A model generated the notes under the pieces. That model saw only the letters and a list, made by a program, of their open reading frames with translations. It did not search any database and was not told where the DNA came from. This document shows, piece after piece, positions 4,357 through 5,430 of a DNA stretch of 5,430 nucleotides. Within the stretch, counting starts at the first letter, position 1; the number at the start of each line of letters is the position of its first letter. Source of the stretch: Dehalococcoidia bacterium (GTDB lineage: Bacteria > Chloroflexota > Dehalococcoidia > Dehalococcoidales > BS750m-G39); the NCBI GenBank assembly GCA_004375675.1, contig SOKR01000127.1:1-5430 (forward strand). The letters are read 5' to 3'. The translations under genes were made by a program, and so were the position numbers.

Positions 4357-5430
4357 ATGCCGAAGCTGAATCTCAATCGGGTGGCGATGCCCCGCCAGGC
4401 CCCCCGAAAACGGGCCAAAAACTTTAACGAGGTGGCGCTGGGCTACAGCCTCAAGCAGGCTCAGAAAGAAGCCGGCCGCTGTATCCAGTGCCCCAAGCGC
4501 AATTGCGTTGACGGCTGTCCGGTAGAGATTGACATTCCCGGCTTTATCCAGGCTATCCGCGACGGCGATATGCCCGAAGCGGTGCGGATACTCAAGAGCA
4601 AGAACGCCCTGCCCGGCATCTGCGGGCGGGTCTGCCCCCAGGAGTCCCAGTGCGAAGCCACCTGCTCGCTGGCCAAGAAAGAGGCCCCCATCGCCATCGG
4701 CCGCCTGGAGCGCTTTGTCGCCGACTGGGAGCGGGCTAATATGGGGGTGGCCAAACCTCCCAAGCCCCCCAAACCCAGCGGAAAAAAGGTAGCCGTGGTC
4801 GGCTCGGGTCCCGCGGGCTTAACGGCGGCGGCTGACCTGGCCAAGCTGGGCCACAGCGCCACCATCTTTGAAGCCCTGCACGTCGCCGGCGGCGTGTTGA
4901 TGTACGGCATCCCCGAGTTCAGGCTGCCCAAGGAAATCGTCCAGGCCGAGGTCGACTATGTCGCCTCGCTGGGGGTCAAAATCGAGCTGGACTCGGTGGT
5001 GGGCAAATTAGCCACGCTGGACGAGATATTGGCTGACGGCTATCATGCCGTTTTCCTGGGCACGGGCGCGGGGCTGCCCATGTTCATGAACATCGAAGGC
5101 GAGAACCTCAACGGCATCTACTCGGCAAACGAGTTTCTCACCCGCGTCAACCTGATGAAGGCATACCTCTTCCCCGACTACGATACACCGGTCAAGGTGG
5201 GCAAGCAGGTGGCGGTCATCGGTGGCGGCAACGTGGCTATGGACTCGGCCCGCTGCGCACTCAGGCTCGGCGCCGACAAGGTCTATATCATCTACCGCCG
5301 TTCCGAGGCGGAGATGCCCGCCCGCCGCGAAGAGGTGGAGAATGCGCAGGAAGAGGGCATTGAGTTCAAGCTGTTGACCACCCCTAAGCAATTCTTAGGC
5401 AACGAGCAGAACTGGGTGGTGGGTATGGAG
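4357..5430 (+). CDS. nfnB: NfnB-type / GltD-like NADPH oxidoreductase subunit, N-terminal 358 residues (cut by right window edge)
   Basis: This is the large subunit of the Nfn complex, homologous to the small subunit (GltD) of NADPH-dependent glutamate synthase. Residues 1-125 form the ferredoxin-like helical domain with two cysteine groups, C42-x2-C45-x4-C50-x3-C54 and C89-x3-C93-x5-C99-x3-C103, for two [4Fe-4S] clusters. A proline- and lysine-rich linker (133-143) leads to the FAD Rossmann motif VAVVGSGPAG (145-154) and GGVLMYGIPEFRLPKE (178-193). The inserted NADP domain has VAVIGGGNVAMDSA (285-298) and YRRSEAEMPAR (313-323), whose arginines suit the NADP 2'-phosphate. Relatives have ~460-470 residues, so about 105 are missing. 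GAGGAG (4344-4349) lies 7 nt before the ATG and overlaps the nfnA stop; the genes are 11 bp apart. The N terminus has about 10 residues before the usual MPRQ start. Pairing with nfnA favours bifurcating Nfn over glutamate synthase, as no gltB is seen. Confidence 0.88.
   Translation, partial: MPKLNLNRVAMPRQAPRKRAKNFNEVALGYSLKQAQKEAGRCIQCPKRNCVDGCPVEIDIPGFIQAIRDGDMPEAVRILKSKNALPGICGRVCPQESQCEATCSLAKKEAPIAIGRLERFVADWERANMGVAKPPKPPKPSGKKVAVVGSGPAGLTAAADLAKLGHSATIFEALHVAGGVLMYGIPEFRLPKEIVQAEVDYVASLGVKIELDSVVGKLATLDEILADGYHAVFLGTGAGLPMFMNIEGENLNGIYSANEFLTRVNLMKAYLFPDYDTPVKVGKQVAVIGGGNVAMDSARCALRLGADKVYIIYRRSEAEMPARREEVENAQEEGIEFKLLTTPKQFLGNEQNWVVGME

Noticed and set aside
4461..5391. Minus-strand open frames of 156 and 127 codons opposite nfnB
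   Set aside because: High GC at third positions opens the opposite frames. The plus-strand frame has intact Fe-S, FAD and NADP motifs throughout.
1..5430. CRISPR arrays, tRNA or rRNA genes, insertion sequences, toxin-antitoxin or phage defence genes
   Set aside because: I looked for direct repeats, terminal inverted repeats, cloverleaf-like segments and transposase motifs and saw none. All long coding space is explained by seven household-type genes.

Overview
The window is an ordinary-looking stretch of a moderately GC-rich bacterial chromosome. It carries seven protein genes of recognisable family, in two divergent pairs of transcription units. The best guess for the host is a Chloroflexota bacterium of the Dehalococcoidia type. 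This rests on the look of the guanylate kinase (P-loop followed by DAV), the remA-gmk pair and the Nfn-type flavoprotein pair. It is inference from remembered family resemblance, not from a search, and a Firmicutes-like or other anaerobe is not excluded.

Left block (1-2304). An APC-family amino acid permease runs off the left edge on the minus strand. Facing away from it is a plus-strand unit: a possible 28-codon leader ORF, a PhoU-like DUF47 protein and a Pit-type phosphate permease. The leader ORF shares a GTGA stop/start overlap with the DUF47 gene, and the DUF47 and pit genes overlap by 8 bp. The divergent gap contains two back-to-back sigma70-type promoters with identical hexamers (TTGACA-17-TAAACT). 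DUF47 and Pit very likely form one phosphate or metal-phosphate uptake unit, with DUF47 as the cytosolic partner of the membrane transporter.

Middle block (2311-3220, minus strand). remA (DUF370 DNA-binding regulator) and gmk (guanylate kinase) overlap by 20 bp. gmk converges on pit with only 6 bp between the stop codons and no convincing terminator on either side. The remA promoter (TTGCCT-17-TATTAT) lies about 100 bp upstream of its start.

Right block (3380-5430, plus strand). A promoter (TTGAAT-17-TATCCT) diverges from the remA promoter. It is followed by a leader of about 97 nt holding a 14-bp hairpin with a U5 tract, which looks like an intrinsic terminator or attenuator, and a 9-codon reading frame that ends inside that hairpin. 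Then come nfnA (TTG start, FAD/NAD and [2Fe-2S] subunit) and nfnB (two [4Fe-4S] motifs, FAD and NADPH domains), the latter cut by the right edge. Together they should form a cytosolic NADH-dependent reduced ferredoxin:NADP+ oxidoreductase of the flavin-based electron-bifurcating type, which supplies NADPH in anaerobes. Some relatives act in sulfide or glutamate metabolism.

I see no mobile element, CRISPR array, tRNA, rRNA or clearly novel gene system. The features most worth a second look are regulatory: the 3360-3514 leader and operator region, and the coupled leader ORF before the DUF47 gene.
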